Shown: positions 1-9,542, counted from the stretch's first letter. The stretch: 64,000 nt of DNA from Flavobacterium sp. (GCA_023251135.1 JAHEZJ010000007.1:20488-84487), one strand, 5' to 3'. Made by a program: numbers and translations. Notes: generated from the letters alone by a model not told the origin.

Positions 1-6
1 GCGCGT

Positions 7-1434
7 TTATAGCGTTAGTTTTTTGTTAATGTCTTCGACAAATTTTTTGAATTGTTTGTCTGTAGAAACTAAATTATCAACTGTTTTGCAAGCGTGTAAT
101 ACGGTAGCGTGGTCGCGATCTCCAATTTGTGAGCCAATGTTTGCCAAAGAAGCTTTTGTGAATTTCTTTGCAAAAAACATGGCCAATTGTCTCGCCTGTA
201 CCACGTGCCTCTTTCGGGTTTTCGATTGAAGCGTTTCGATATCAAGCTGAAAATAATCAGATACAATTTTTTGGATATAATCGATAGAGATTTCTCTCTT
301 TACGTTTTTAACAAATTTCTCTACAACGCTTTTGGCCAATTCAATAGTAACTTCTTTTTTATTGAAAGAAGACTGAGCGATTAAGGAAATAATAGCTCCT
401 TCTAATTCTCTAACGTTACTTTTGATGTTGCGCGCTACATATTCAATAATATCTTCCGGCATCTCAACACCATCGCGATACAGTATGTTTTTTAAGATCG
501 AAATTCTGGTTTCGTAATCCGGCTGATGCAATTCGGCAGACAGTCCCCATTTGAAACGGGATAACAAACGCTGCTCAATATCCTGCATGTCAACAGGAGC
601 CTTGTCGGAAGTTAGGATTACCTGTTTTCCGTTTTGGTGTAAATAGTTGAAAATGTGGAAAAATACATCCTGTGTTCCTGATTTTCCGGATAAAAATTGA
701 ACGTCGTCAATAATTAAAACATCGATTAATTGGTAAAAATGGATGAAATCATTACGATTGTTCTTTTTTACCGAATCAATATATTGTTGCGTGAAAATCT
801 CGGCAGAAATATATAAAACCGTTTTTTCAGGATATTTATCTTTTACTTCCACACCTATAGCGTGTGCAAGGTGTGTTTTTCCTAATCCAACTCCTCCGAA
901 AATTAATAACGGATTAAAGGATGTTCCTCCGGGTTTGTTGGCAACAGCCATACCTGCAGAACGGGCCAAACGGTTGGAATCTCCTTCAAGGAAATTGTCA
1001 AAACTATAATTAGGATTTAACTGTGATTCAATTTTTAAATTTCTGATCCCCGGAATTACAAACGGATTTTTAAGTTCAGGATTTAAGTTTTTAAACGGAG
1101 CATCAACCTCTTGCGGTTTCATTGGAACTCTGTTGGAACTTGGCAGCTGCTCGGTAAAAGGCTGTTTATTTCCATAAGTGTTCTCCATTTTAATTTTATA
1201 GAGTAACTTTGCGTTTTTTCCCAGTTCTTTGGTAAGCGCAACTTTCAATAATTTTACGTAATGCTCTTCGAGCCATTCATAGAAAAATTTACTTGGTACT
1301 TGAATGTATAACGCGTTGTCGGTTAGCTCAACTGATTTGATTGGTTCAAACCAAGTTTTGTATGCTTGATCTTGAATATTGTCCTTTATAAAAGACAAAC
1401 AGTTTTCCCATACCGATTGAGCAGTTTTAGTCAT
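7..1434 (-). CDS. dnaA: Chromosomal replication initiator protein DnaA
   Basis: DnaA binds DnaA boxes at oriC as an ATP-driven oligomer and opens the duplex. The 475-residue protein is full length for the family: domain I at about 1-85, a linker to about 130, then an AAA+ core with Walker A GGVGLGKT (180-187) and Walker B IIDDVQF (241-247). The C-terminal domain IV contains the DnaA signature DRDHATVLHA followed by ACKTV. The start is the ATG at 1434. It diverges from the thioesterase gene across 187 bp. I see no cluster of DnaA boxes beside it, so oriC is not evident here. Assignment is secure. Confidence 0.98.
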   Translation of the reverse strand: MTKTAQSVWENCLSFIKDNIQDQAYKTWFEPIKSVELTDNALYIQVPSKFFYEWLEEHYVKLLKVALTKELGKNAKLLYKIKMENTYGNKQPFTEQLPSSNRVPMKPQEVDAPFKNLNPELKNPFVIPGIRNLKIESQLNPNYSFDNFLEGDSNRLARSAGMAVANKPGGTSFNPLLIFGGVGLGKTHLAHAIGVEVKDKYPEKTVLYISAEIFTQQYIDSVKKNNRNDFIHFYQLIDVLIIDDVQFLSGKSGTQDVFFHIFNYLHQNGKQVILTSDKAPVDMQDIEQRLLSRFKWGLSAELHQPDYETRISILKNILYRDGVEMPEDIIEYVARNIKSNVRELEGAIISLIAQSSFNKKEVTIELAKSVVEKFVKNVKREISIDYIQKIVSDYFQLDIETLQSKTRKRHVVQARQLAMFFAKKFTKASLANIGSQIGDRDHATVLHACKTVDNLVSTDKQFKKFVEDINKKLTL

Positions 1435-1621
1435 AGATTCAAATAAATTTTCTTATTATTGATAAAGATTCTCCTAATAAAAAAGGAGCAATTTTATTCC
1501 GTATTTCGGGATAACAAATATGTGAACAAATTTCTGTAAAAAAAAATATTTTGAACTCTAATTTTATAAAAAAAAGTTGTAAGTAAACTTTTTAAACTTA
1601 ATTTTTTTTAATCTGAAAATA
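1435..1621. promoter_or_regulatory. Divergent intergenic region between dnaA and the thioesterase gene
   Basis: This 187-bp AT-rich spacer must hold the promoters of both divergent genes. It contains a small hairpin (CTCCT/AGGAG, about 1471-1488). I find no perfect TTATCCACA box and no clear TAnnTTTG element, so individual promoters are not assigned. Confidence 0.4.
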
Positions 1622-2026
1622 ATGAAAAATCATCAAACGCAAGTGCGTGTTCGTTACTCGGAAACCGATCAAATGGGCGTTGTTTATCACGGAAATTATG
1701 TACCCTATTTTGAGATCGGACGCGTGGAATGGCTTAGAAATAAAGGGATTTCATATAAAAGTATGGAAGAAAGCGGTATTGGACTGCCGATTGTTTCGAT
1801 GCAAATAAATTATAAAAAATCAGCGCGTTATGATGAGCTTCTTACAATTCATACTGCTTTCAAAAGTCAGTCGTCTGTCAAGATTGAATTTGATTGCGCA
1901 ATCTATAACGAAGCAGATGAGTTATTAACAACTGCTGTGTTTATTTTAGTATTTATTTCGTTAAAAACGGGTCGTCCTACAGCACCTCCAGATTACATTT
2001 TAGAATTATTTAAAACACTGGTATAA
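1622..2026 (+). CDS. Acyl-CoA thioesterase, YbgC/4-hydroxybenzoyl-CoA thioesterase-like hotdog protein
   Basis: Single hotdog-fold domain of 134 residues, the usual length for YbgC-type acyl-CoA thioesterases. The N-terminal motif VRYSETDQMGVVYHGNYVPYF matches the family signature (the Asp-x-x-G-V-V-x-H-x-x-Y active-site block, Asp at about residue 16). The expected reaction is hydrolysis of short or aromatic acyl-CoA in the cytoplasm; the true substrate cannot be read from the sequence. It stands alone on the plus strand, divergent from dnaA and convergent with the YigZ gene, 31 bp away. Confidence 0.9.
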   Translation: MKNHQTQVRVRYSETDQMGVVYHGNYVPYFEIGRVEWLRNKGISYKSMEESGIGLPIVSMQINYKKSARYDELLTIHTAFKSQSSVKIEFDCAIYNEADELLTTAVFILVFISLKTGRPTAPPDYILELFKTLV

Positions 2027-2057
2027 TTGTTAAAATGTGATGCCTTTTACTGTCAAA

Positions 2058-2690
2058 TTATATAATTTTTATATCGATTTCAAACATTAAATCAAAAATG
2101 TCGAATACTGATTCGGCATTTTTTTTGCGCGTTTTGGTCGTTATTTTGCCAATAGGCAGCCCTGTATCTTCGTTAATCTCCATTTCCTGAGCCGTAATTT
2201 CCAGTTTTTTCTCCTTAATAACCCGCATTACTTTATTCATATTTTTGTAATCAAAAGAGATTAAAAAATGAACATCAATTGTCTTTTCAATGATCTCACA
2301 TACTTCAAGCGTCATTTGTGCCGTGGTTTTGTAAGCACTGATTAAGCCGCCAACACCTAATTTAATTCCTCCAAAAATGCGAACCACTACTACAAGAACG
2401 TTGGTTACGCCAAAAGATTGTATCTGTCCGTAAATTGGTGCTCCTGCTGTGTTGCCGGGCTCTCCGTCGTCATTGGCGCGATACGAAATTTTTGGTGCCG
2501 TCCCTAATTGATACGCATAACAAAAGTGTACAGCATGAGGATGCTGTTTTTTTAAGTTGTCGATAATGGGTTTTACTTCCTCTTCGCTTTCGATAGGAAA
2601 GGCGTAGCCAAAGAACTTACTGCCTTTTTCTTTCAAAAGCATTTCTTCAGATTCAAAAGCAATGGTTTGGTACGTATCGTTAATTTCCAA
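2058..2690 (-). CDS. IMPACT/YigZ family protein
   Basis: The 210-residue protein has the UPF0029/Impact N-terminal domain. Recognisable blocks are KGSKFFGYAFPI (about 22-33), then DDGEPGNTAGAPIY and VVVVRIFGGIKLGVGGL, typical of YigZ. A smaller alpha/beta domain (about 140-205) matches the DUF1949-type C-terminal part. Bacterial YigZ proteins are linked to translation or ribosome factors, but the biochemical role is unsettled. It lies 38 bp downstream of the HAD gene on the same strand and may be the last gene of a ribD-HAD-yigZ unit. Confidence 0.92.
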   Translation of the reverse strand: MEINDTYQTIAFESEEMLLKEKGSKFFGYAFPIESEEEVKPIIDNLKKQHPHAVHFCYAYQLGTAPKISYRANDDGEPGNTAGAPIYGQIQSFGVTNVLVVVVRIFGGIKLGVGGLISAYKTTAQMTLEVCEIIEKTIDVHFLISFDYKNMNKVMRVIKEKKLEITAQEMEINEDTGLPIGKITTKTRKKNAESVFDIFDLMFEIDIKII

Positions 2691-2728
2691 ATTGAGTTTG
2701 ATTTTTTAAGCTGTGGCAAAAATAACAG

Positions 2729-3331
2729 CTAAAGTATTTGTTTGTCAAATAAATCAACAACATCTTCTTGTCCAACTTGTAAATTCCAGACGTGAAAGCC
2801 CAGGGCTGCTGCCGAATCTGTGTTTTCTTTTTTGTCGTCTACAAACAAAGTTCTCTTGGGTGATAATTCGTGTTTGTTGATCAGGTACTGAAAAACTTCA
2901 GCATTGGGTTTTCGCATTCCAATTTCAAACGAAAAATAGACCTTTTCAAAACACTGATAAAAATCGCTGTAAAACGAAATGCCGGTTTTGTTTTCGAAAG
3001 TTTCGATATGAATAGCGTCTGTATTACTCAATAGAAACAAGCGGTATTTTTGAGAAAGCAGTTGCAAAAACTCCAGTCGGTACAAAGGAAAATCGGCTAG
3101 AATGGCATTCCATGCTTCCAGGATTTCTTCGATGGAGGCATTTGGAAGCTCTTTCTGAAAGCCTGCCAGAAAAGCATCACGCGTAATGTCTCCGGTTTCA
3201 AACAAAAGATTCAGGCGGTCCAGCTCGGCAGTCCATTCTGTTAATCCTAATTTTTGTAATCCCGATATAGTGGCTTGTTTGTCTAAATTGATAAAAATAT
3301 CTCCAAAGTCAAAAATGATAGTATCAATCAT
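2729..3331 (-). CDS. HAD superfamily hydrolase (HAD-IA type)
   Basis: A 200-residue phosphatase-like protein. Motif I is FDFGDIFINLD, where the first Asp is the expected nucleophile and the usual second Asp is present after the glycine. Motif II is LLSNTDAIH and the C-terminal FVDDKKENTDSAAALGFHVW supplies the Mg-binding aspartates. The cap insertion follows motif I, as in HAD-IA proteins. The start overlaps the end of ribD by 8 bp, suggesting translational coupling. The riboflavin pathway needs a HAD phosphatase for the step after RibD, so a role as the ribityl-aminouracil phosphate phosphatase is an attractive inference from position only. Confidence 0.9.
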   Translation of the reverse strand: MIDTIIFDFGDIFINLDKQATISGLQKLGLTEWTAELDRLNLLFETGDITRDAFLAGFQKELPNASIEEILEAWNAILADFPLYRLEFLQLLSQKYRLFLLSNTDAIHIETFENKTGISFYSDFYQCFEKVYFSFEIGMRKPNAEVFQYLINKHELSPKRTLFVDDKKENTDSAAALGFHVWNLQVGQEDVVDLFDKQIL

Positions 3332-4373
3332 GATTTCTAATATTTAATAATTCGTCGCTGAGAATATTAGTTTTTGTTAGGTTTTCTTTTCGAATTAGTG
3401 GTGCTTTAGTTCCATTTTTAAAAATAGCCTGTCCGATAAAAATTCGGGCTTCGTCCCAAATATTCTGATCGATAAAAGACTGTAAAGTTTGAGCGCCTCC
3501 TTCGATAATAACAGACTGAATTTGATTTTGATGTAAAACAGCTAAAATCTGCGGTAGCATATTGCTGCTAAAATCGATTACTGTAAAGGTAGTGTTTTCT
3601 GCCGAAAAGCCGGTTTCGGATTTTGTAAATACAATGGTTTTTACGCTCCCGTCAAAAACAAAACTCTCTTTTGAAATGCGATTGTGTTGGTCCAGAATAA
3701 CTCGCGCCGGATGGTTTCCTGCCCAGTCCCGGGTGTTTAATTTCGGGTTGTCATCTATCACGGTCTGTGTTCCAACCAGAATTGCTTGCTCTTCACTTCT
3801 CCATTTGTGAACCAATTGTCTGGAATAGGGATTGGTGATCCAAATGGGTTTTCGTTCCGCATTTTCCTGTTTTTCAGGAGACAGAAATCCGTCCTGACTT
3901 TCGGCCCATTTTAGGATGATGTAAGGTCTCTTTTTCTGATGAAAAGTAAAGAAACGCTTGTTGAGTTCGTGGCATTCTTTTTCTAAAACCCCAACCGTAA
4001 CATTGATTCCTGCGGCAATTAACTTTTTAATACCGTTTCCTGCCACTTTTTCATTAGGATCAACAGTCCCGACAACAACATGTGGAATTTTATGTTCTAT
4101 AATTAAGTCGCTGCACGGAGGTGTTTTTCCAAAATGACTGCAAGGTTCTAAACTAACATAAATGGTAGCTTTGCTTAACAGCGATTTGTCTTTTACCGAA
4201 CGAACGGCATTGACTTCCGCATGCGGTTCTCCTGCTTTTTTATGCCAGCCCTCTCCAATAATCTGATTGTCGTAAACGATTACACTTCCTACCATTGGAT
4301 TTGGGTAAGTGGTGCCAAAACCATTTTGAGCCAGCTCGATGCAACGTTTTATGTATTTTTCATGTATATTCAC
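3324..4373 (-). CDS. ribD: Bifunctional riboflavin biosynthesis deaminase/reductase RibD
   Basis: Carries out the second and third steps of riboflavin synthesis: deamination of the pyrimidine, then NADPH reduction of the ribose. The 349-residue protein has an N-terminal deaminase domain with zinc motifs HAEVNAV (about 51-57) and PCSHFGKTPPCSDLI (about 77-91). A C-terminal reductase domain begins at about 150 and contains the WAESQDGF block and VEGGA-like IIEGGAQTL. Length is normal for RibD. No other rib genes are in the window. The end overlaps the HAD hydrolase gene by 8 bp. Confidence 0.97.
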   Translation of the reverse strand: MNIHEKYIKRCIELAQNGFGTTYPNPMVGSVIVYDNQIIGEGWHKKAGEPHAEVNAVRSVKDKSLLSKATIYVSLEPCSHFGKTPPCSDLIIEHKIPHVVVGTVDPNEKVAGNGIKKLIAAGINVTVGVLEKECHELNKRFFTFHQKKRPYIILKWAESQDGFLSPEKQENAERKPIWITNPYSRQLVHKWRSEEQAILVGTQTVIDDNPKLNTRDWAGNHPARVILDQHNRISKESFVFDGSVKTIVFTKSETGFSAENTTFTVIDFSSNMLPQILAVLHQNQIQSVIIEGGAQTLQSFIDQNIWDEARIFIGQAIFKNGTKAPLIRKENLTKTNILSDELLNIRNHD

Positions 4374-4482
4374 GATACAAAAGTAGTTATTTTTGAGTTT
4401 AGTCCGGATAGTTTTGGGGTAGTTAAGAAACTATCGAAAAACTATTTTTACTTTTGTATAGACATTAAAGGAATAAGGAAAT

Positions 4483-4968
4483 ATGGAAAATTGGACGATC
4501 AGAGCCATTAAAAAAGAAGACAATCAGGCAGTTGCACATTTAATACGCTCTGTATTTGATGAAATGGAAATACCTAAAGTAGGAACGGCCTATGAAGACC
4601 CGTATTTAGACTTAATGTTTGAAGAATACAATAAGCCGAAGTCGGTTTATTTTGTGGTGGAAAAAGACGGCGAAATTATTGGTTGCTGTGGAATTGCGCC
4701 CTTAGAAAATGGTGCTCCGGAGATTTGTGAGTTACAGAAGATGTATTTTTTACCGAAAACCCGTGGTTTGGGAATTGGCAGTAAAATGATGGAAAAATGC
4801 TTAGAACAGGCAAGAGTTTTTGGTTTTGAAAAATGTTATATCGAAACAATGCCTTTTATGCATGCTGCGCAAAAGTTATATGTAAAATCAGGTTTTGAAT
4901 ATTTAGAGGGGCCTTTGGGTAATACCGGTCACAGTTCCTGTCCTGTCTGGATGTTGAAAAAATTATAG
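4483..4968 (+). CDS. GNAT family N-acetyltransferase
   Basis: One GNAT domain of 161 residues. The acetyl-CoA binding motif A is seen as LPKTRGLGIGSKMM (R/Q-x-x-G-x-G/A block, about residues 91-104), followed by the ARVFGFEKCYIETMPFM strand/helix and AQKLYVKSGFEYL near the C-terminus. The substrate is unknown. The gene stands between ribD (divergent) and prmC (same strand, 85 bp downstream). Confidence 0.9.
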   Translation: MENWTIRAIKKEDNQAVAHLIRSVFDEMEIPKVGTAYEDPYLDLMFEEYNKPKSVYFVVEKDGEIIGCCGIAPLENGAPEICELQKMYFLPKTRGLGIGSKMMEKCLEQARVFGFEKCYIETMPFMHAAQKLYVKSGFEYLEGPLGNTGHSSCPVWMLKKL

Positions 4969-5053
4969 GATAATGTTGTAGTGAATTTGCATTACAATAC
5001 TTACCTTGTAATACCGTTGCCCCTATCTAAAGAATAATGTTCAAATACCTAAA

Positions 5054-5908
5054 ATGAAAATCAAACAATATCGGACTCAGTTCATTAAAGAATTGTCACC
5101 TTTTTACGATGCCTACGAAGCGGAGAGTTTTTTCTATTTAATTTTAGAAGACAAGCACCAATTGCGACAAATTGATCTGGCATTAAATCATGAATTGGCT
5201 TTTACAGAAGATGATTTTGTAGTATGGAATTTTTTATTACTGCAGTTAAAGAAAGAAGTTCCGATCCAGTATTTATTAGGTAAAACTAATTTTTATGGTT
5301 TGGACTTCGAAGTCAACGCACATGTTTTAATTCCTCGTCCGGAGACAGAAGAACTGGTAGAGTGGATTATTAATGAGAATTCAGGAAAGGACAAAACAAA
5401 AAAAATAAAAATTCTCGATATTGGAACAGGGAGTGGCTGTATAGCTATTTCATTGGCAAAAAACATTCCCAACGCGGAAGTTTATGCGATTGATGTTTCC
5501 AAAAAAGCGATAGAAACGGCTAAAAGAAATGCCATTCAGAATAAAGTTGAAGTTACTTTTATGCTTCAGAATATTTTAGAAGCAGAAGCGTTAAAGTATG
5601 ATTTTGATATCATCGTTTCGAATCCGCCTTATGTTCGGAATTTAGAAAAAGAAGAAATCAAAAAGAATGTTTTGGATTATGAGCCGCACTTGGCTCTTTT
5701 TGTAGAGGACAACGATGCTTTGATTTTTTACAGAAAAATTGCCGAATTGGCCAAGAAAAACCTTTTGCAAAACGGACAATTGTATTTTGAAATCAATCAG
5801 TATTTAGGCACAGAAATGACAGATTTGCTTGAAAAAATGGATTTCAGGAATATTGAATTACGCCGAGATATTTATGATAACGACCGGATGATGAAAGGGG
5901 GTGTTTGA
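5054..5908 (+). CDS. prmC: Peptide chain release factor N5-glutamine methyltransferase PrmC
   Basis: Methylates the Gln of the GGQ motif in release factors RF1 and RF2 using SAM. The 284-residue protein has the expected helical N-terminal domain (about 1-85), the SAM-binding motif ILDIGTGSGCIAISLA and the diagnostic NPPY motif in IIVSNPPYVRNLEKEE. LIPRPETEELVEWI just before the SAM motif is also typical of PrmC. It converges on the MacB-type permease gene across a word-repeat spacer. Confidence 0.96.
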   Translation: MKIKQYRTQFIKELSPFYDAYEAESFFYLILEDKHQLRQIDLALNHELAFTEDDFVVWNFLLLQLKKEVPIQYLLGKTNFYGLDFEVNAHVLIPRPETEELVEWIINENSGKDKTKKIKILDIGTGSGCIAISLAKNIPNAEVYAIDVSKKAIETAKRNAIQNKVEVTFMLQNILEAEALKYDFDIIVSNPPYVRNLEKEEIKKNVLDYEPHLALFVEDNDALIFYRKIAELAKKNLLQNGQLYFEINQYLGTEMTDLLEKMDFRNIELRRDIYDNDRMMKGGV

Positions 5909-5924
5909 GTTTATGGTCATAGTT

Positions 5925-6066
5925 TACAGTCGCAGTCGCAGTTTGCAGTTAGTTGTTTGACTGTAAGATGTAAATTGTAAGATGTAAATTGTGAGATGTG
6001 AACTGTAACCGAAAACTGAGACTGAGAACTGAGACTGAGAACTGAGACTGCGACTGCATACTAAGA
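5925..6066. repeat. Short-word repeat spacer, family 1 (copy A), with inverted arms
   Basis: The convergent gap between prmC and the permease gene is built of degenerate short words: CGCAGT, AAGATGTAAATTGT, ACTGAGACTGAGA. The outer parts are inverted: CAGTCGCAGTC (about 5937-5947) pairs with GACTGCGACTG (6046-6056), so a transcript would form a long imperfect hairpin. The right end GACTGCGACTGCATACTAAG recurs almost exactly at 17104-17123. No open reading frame is supported. It may end transcription from both sides. Confidence 0.75.
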
Positions 6067-6068
6067 AG

Positions 6069-7313
6069 TTATTCGTAGCGCAAAGCCTCAATAGGATCCA
6101 GTTGTGATGCTTTTATTGCCGGATACAAGCCCGAAACAATGGCAACCGTGAAACTGGTACCAAAAGCGGCAAAAATGGCTATCCATGGAATTACAAAAGC
6201 AAAACTCATTGCAGCAGCAAAAGCATAACCAACAAGGATTCCCAGTACAATTCCAACCAAACCGCCAATCTGACCGATTAACAAGGTTTCGATAAAAAAC
6301 TGTACCAAAATTGTGATTTTAGTGGCACCTAAGGCTTTGCGAACACCGATTTCTCGGGTTCGTTCCGTAACCGAAACGATCATAATGTTCATCAAAGCAA
6401 TCGACGATCCTAAGATGGTGATGACGCTGATGATCCAGGAGGCCCATCCTAAATATTTGGTAATGCCCAGAATTCGGTTAATTAAATCGTCGCTTCGGCC
6501 AATACCAAAGTTGCTTTCGCGAACCGGACTCAATTTGCGAACCCTGCGCATGGTACTTGTTGCATTGTCTACTGCTTCATCCAAAAGCTCTTTTTTAGAA
6601 ACCATAACACTAATCGTGTAGTTGATTTTTGGTGCTGTAAATAGAGAGCGCGCTACCTGAATTGGAATTAATACTCTTAAATCCTGACTGTTTCCAAAAG
6701 TGGAACCTTTTTCTTTTAAAACACCAATAACTTTAAAACGTGCCCCTCGTATCGAAATGATTTTATCAATTGGGTTGACATCTTTTAGTAAACCTTTTTC
6801 AAAATCAGAGCCCACGACGCAGGAATAAGTATTGTTGTCAATGTCAAATTGATTAAAAGAACGACCTGAAGTTGTTTCTAAACCCGAATTTGAGATATAG
6901 TGTTCGTCAACTCCAAGTATAGTAATTTCGGGATCGGTTTTTTGATCTAAGTATTTTACTTCAGCTTTGGATGTGGCCGTAAAAGAGAGGGACGTTTCTG
7001 TAAAAGGGTATTTGAATTTATTTTTGAACGCTACCGCTTCCGGATAAGAAATAATTGGGTTGACGATTTCGCGCTCATTTCCACCGCGGTTTTTAACGGT
7101 GTTTTCGTACTGATTGATGTTAAAGGTGTTAGCTCCCATCGAAGCAAAGTTGGTCGAGACCGTGTTTTCAAGTGCTGTAACTACGGTCAGGATTCCCACC
7201 AAAGCGGTAATTCCGATAGCGATAATAACTACTGTAAGAATAGTTCGTAACAATTGAGTTTTGATAGAACCAAAAGCAATTCGGATATTTTCTTTAAATA
7301 ATTTTAGCATCAT
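6069..7313 (-). CDS. ABC transporter permease, MacB/FtsX family
   Basis: About 414 residues with the MacB layout: one N-terminal membrane segment (LRTILTVVIIAIGITALVGI), a large periplasmic MacB_PCD domain, and a C-terminal FtsX domain with three membrane segments, including the typical SIALMNIMIVSVTERTREIG and GVRKALGAT block. The family drives mechanotransmission to export macrolides, peptides or lipoproteins. No ATPase or membrane-fusion partner is adjacent, so its partners must be elsewhere. I chose the ATG at 7313 over an upstream TTG in frame; a second ATG follows directly. Confidence 0.92.
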   Translation of the reverse strand: MMLKLFKENIRIAFGSIKTQLLRTILTVVIIAIGITALVGILTVVTALENTVSTNFASMGANTFNINQYENTVKNRGGNEREIVNPIISYPEAVAFKNKFKYPFTETSLSFTATSKAEVKYLDQKTDPEITILGVDEHYISNSGLETTSGRSFNQFDIDNNTYSCVVGSDFEKGLLKDVNPIDKIISIRGARFKVIGVLKEKGSTFGNSQDLRVLIPIQVARSLFTAPKINYTISVMVSKKELLDEAVDNATSTMRRVRKLSPVRESNFGIGRSDDLINRILGITKYLGWASWIISVITILGSSIALMNIMIVSVTERTREIGVRKALGATKITILVQFFIETLLIGQIGGLVGIVLGILVGYAFAAAMSFAFVIPWIAIFAAFGTSFTVAIVSGLYPAIKASQLDPIEALRYE

Positions 7314-7424
7314 GACCAATTTGTCACGAAAATACGTTTTTTGTTACAAGTTTGTTTTCGAACTGTTATTATTTATTTTAAAAAGTGAGATATTTGCAGA
7401 CTTAATTAAGTCGAAAGTTTGAAA

Positions 7425-7548
7425 GACATAAGGTCGAAAGACTAATGATCCGATAATCTAAAAATATAGAAATAAAATAATTTTAAAGGTTTGCGAATTT
7501 AAGTTTCAGAAGAAATCTAAAATCTAAGATCTAAAATCTAAAATCAAA
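7425..7548. repeat. Short-word repeat leader before hisS
   Basis: The gap upstream of hisS shows two sets of near-repeated words: GTCGAAAG / GAAAGAC (about 7410-7445) and a run of AAAATCTAAGATCT-type words (about 7515-7545). It resembles the other word-repeat spacers of this window in style but uses its own vocabulary. No gene is seen in it. Confidence 0.55.
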
Positions 7549-7551
7549 AAA

Positions 7552-8979
7552 ATGGCTTCAAAACCAAGTATACCGCAAGGAACAAGAGATTTTTCGCCTG
7601 CAGAGGTGTCAAAACGTCAATATATCATTCAGGTTATAAAAAATAATTTTGAAAAATTTGGCTTTCAGCCGATTGAAACCCCTTCTTTTGAAAACTCAGA
7701 TACTTTGATGGGGAAGTACGGAGAAGAAGGTGATCGTTTGATTTTTAAGATATTAAACTCAGGGAATTTCTTCTATAACAAAAGTAAGATAGAATTGCCA
7801 AAATCGATGGAGCAGCTTCAGGCTTCTTCTGCAGATAAAATTACGATTGCAGAAAGAATCGAATTGAATTCTTTTACTAAACAAATCTCTGAAAAAGCAT
7901 TGCGTTACGATTTAACCGTTCCGTTTGCGAGATATGTGGTGCAGCACCAAAATGAAATTGAGTTTCCTTTTAAAAGATATCAGATTCAACCGGTGTGGAG
8001 AGCTGATCGTCCGCAAAAAGGACGTTTTAGAGAGTTTTTTCAATGTGATGCCGATGTGGTAGGTTCAAAATCGTTGTGGCAGGAAGTAGAATTGGTGCAG
8101 TTGTACGATACCGTTTTTACCGCTTTAGGTTTAGAAGGAGTTACCATCAAGATCAACAACAGAAAAATATTATCAGGTATCGCTGAAGTGATTGGAGCTT
8201 CTGATAAGTTAATCGATTTTACGGTGGCATTGGATAAATTGGATAAGATTGGGGAAGATGGTGTGAAAAAAGAAATGATCGAAAATGGTATTTCTGAAGA
8301 AGCATTGGTGAAAGTTCAGCCGCTGTTTAGTTTTACAGGAACCTTCGCGGATAAAATCAAGCAGCTTTCCGATTTATTAGCAGCATCAGAAGAAGGAATG
8401 AAAGGAGTGGAGGAGCTTCAATTTATTTGTGACAATGTGGCAACTTTAGGGTTGTCAACAGCGACTTTAGATTTGGATGTGACGTTAGCTCGTGGATTAA
8501 ACTATTATACCGGAGCAATTTTTGAAGTTGCAGCTCCAAAATCGGTTGCGATGGGTTCTATCGGAGGTGGTGGAAGATACGACGATTTGACGGGTATTTT
8601 CGGATTGAAAAATATGAGTGGTGTTGGAATTTCTTTTGGATTGGATCGTATTTATCTGGTTTTAGAAGAATTGCAGTTATTCCCGGAAACTGTTTCGGCA
8701 ACTTCAAAAGCATTGTTCATTAACTACGGAGATGCTGAGGCGTTGTATGCGTCGCAGGCCATTCAGAAATTAAGACAGGAAAACATAAAAGTAGAGCTTT
8801 ATCCGGACAATGTAAAAGTCGGGAAACAGTTTCAGTATGCCGATAAGCGTTTAATTCCGTTCGCAGTTATTGCGGGAGATCAGGAAATTGCTACAAAATC
8901 GTATGCACTTAAAAATTTAGTGACAGGCGAGCAGGTTACCGTTGACTTTGAGGGATTGAAAAATGCTTTACTGGCATAA
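7552..8979 (+). CDS. hisS: Histidyl-tRNA synthetase
   Basis: Charges tRNA-His. The 475-residue protein has class II synthetase motifs: [10 protein letters not shown] at the N-terminus, [15 protein letters not shown], motif 2 around [23 protein letters not shown], and the HisRS-specific [14 protein letters not shown] and [10 protein letters not shown] blocks, then motif 3 GISFGLDRI. The C-terminal 90 residues form the anticodon-binding domain. It is somewhat longer than the E. coli protein, as is common in Bacteroidota. Confidence 0.97.
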   Translation: MASKPSIPQGTRDFSPAEVSKRQYIIQVIKNNFEKFGFQPIETPSFENSDTLMGKYGEEGDRLIFKILNSGNFFYNKSKIELPKSMEQLQASSADKITIAERIELNSFTKQISEKALRYDLTVPFARYVVQHQNEIEFPFKRYQIQPVWRADRPQKGRFREFFQCDADVVGSKSLWQEVELVQLYDTVFTALGLEGVTIKINNRKILSGIAEVIGASDKLIDFTVALDKLDKIGEDGVKKEMIENGISEEALVKVQPLFSFTGTFADKIKQLSDLLAASEEGMKGVEELQFICDNVATLGLSTATLDLDVTLARGLNYYTGAIFEVAAPKSVAMGSIGGGGRYDDLTGIFGLKNMSGVGISFGLDRIYLVLEELQLFPETVSATSKALFINYGDAEALYASQAIQKLRQENIKVELYPDNVKVGKQFQYADKRLIPFAVIAGDQEIATKSYALKNLVTGEQVTVDFEGLKNALLA

Positions 8980-9145
8980 TTGAGGGTAAAGTGTTTTGCC
9001 ACAGATTAAAAGGATTATTTAGGTTTTTGTTTCCTGCAGGTTTAACAGATCAAAGAAGGGTTAGTATTAAGCAAATCGGCGGTATTTGGTCAAAATCTTT
9101 TTTAAAATCTGCCTGAAATAATTGCTTGGGAAGAAAAAATACTTT

Positions 9146-9152
9146 TAATTTG
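9146..9152 (+). promoter_or_regulatory. Probable -7 element of the tRNA-Trp promoter
   Basis: TAATTTG lies 13 bp before the tRNA and is a near match to the Bacteroidota -7 consensus TAnnTTTG. A TTG at 9122-9124 lies 21 bp upstream, as expected for a -33 element. Confidence 0.5.
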
Positions 9153-9164
9153 CCGCTCTAAGTT

Positions 9165-9235
9165 ACGGGCGTAGTTCAAGGGTAGAATAGCGGTCTCCAA
9201 AACCGTTGATGGGGGTTCGAATCCCTCCGCCCGTG
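9165..9235 (+). tRNA. tRNA-Trp (anticodon CCA)
   Basis: A 71-nt cloverleaf. The acceptor stem ACGGGCG pairs with CGCCCGT, followed by discriminator G. The anticodon stem GCGGT/ACCGT encloses the loop CTCCAAA, giving anticodon CCA. The T arm is GGGGG-TTCGAAT-CCCTC. The 3' CCA is not encoded. It is a single tRNA gene between hisS and grpE. Confidence 0.95.
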
Positions 9236-9308
9236 CAATAAAAAATAACAACCGTTATTAAATTTATCAAAGACTTTCGAGGAGTTACAAGGTAAAAAAG
9301 CAACATAA

Positions 9309-9345
9309 AAAAAAGCTTCGTCTCAAATTAGGCGAAGCTTTTTTT
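9309..9345 (+). terminator. Intrinsic terminator-like hairpin after tRNA-Trp
   Basis: AAGCTTCG (9313-9320) pairs with CGAAGCTT (9333-9340), with A residues before and a T-run after, so it can work in both directions. It would end the tRNA transcript. Confidence 0.8.
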
Positions 9346-9542
9346 AATATAAGGTAAATTTGAATTAATAATTATTTATGAAGCCGAGGCCAACCCTTAA
9401 ATTCAATTTTGATAGGTAATAATTTAGTTTTCAATTGTATCTCAAATATACTATAAAGGATATCGTGATAGTCTTAAAATTATACTAAATTTTAAAAAGC
9501 TGTTTTTAGTTTTTAAACGGCTCAGTTTTAATAAAGTGACAA

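Noticed and set aside
1435-1621. oriC next to dnaA
   Set aside because: The gap has no DnaA box cluster. Bacteroidota often have oriC away from dnaA.
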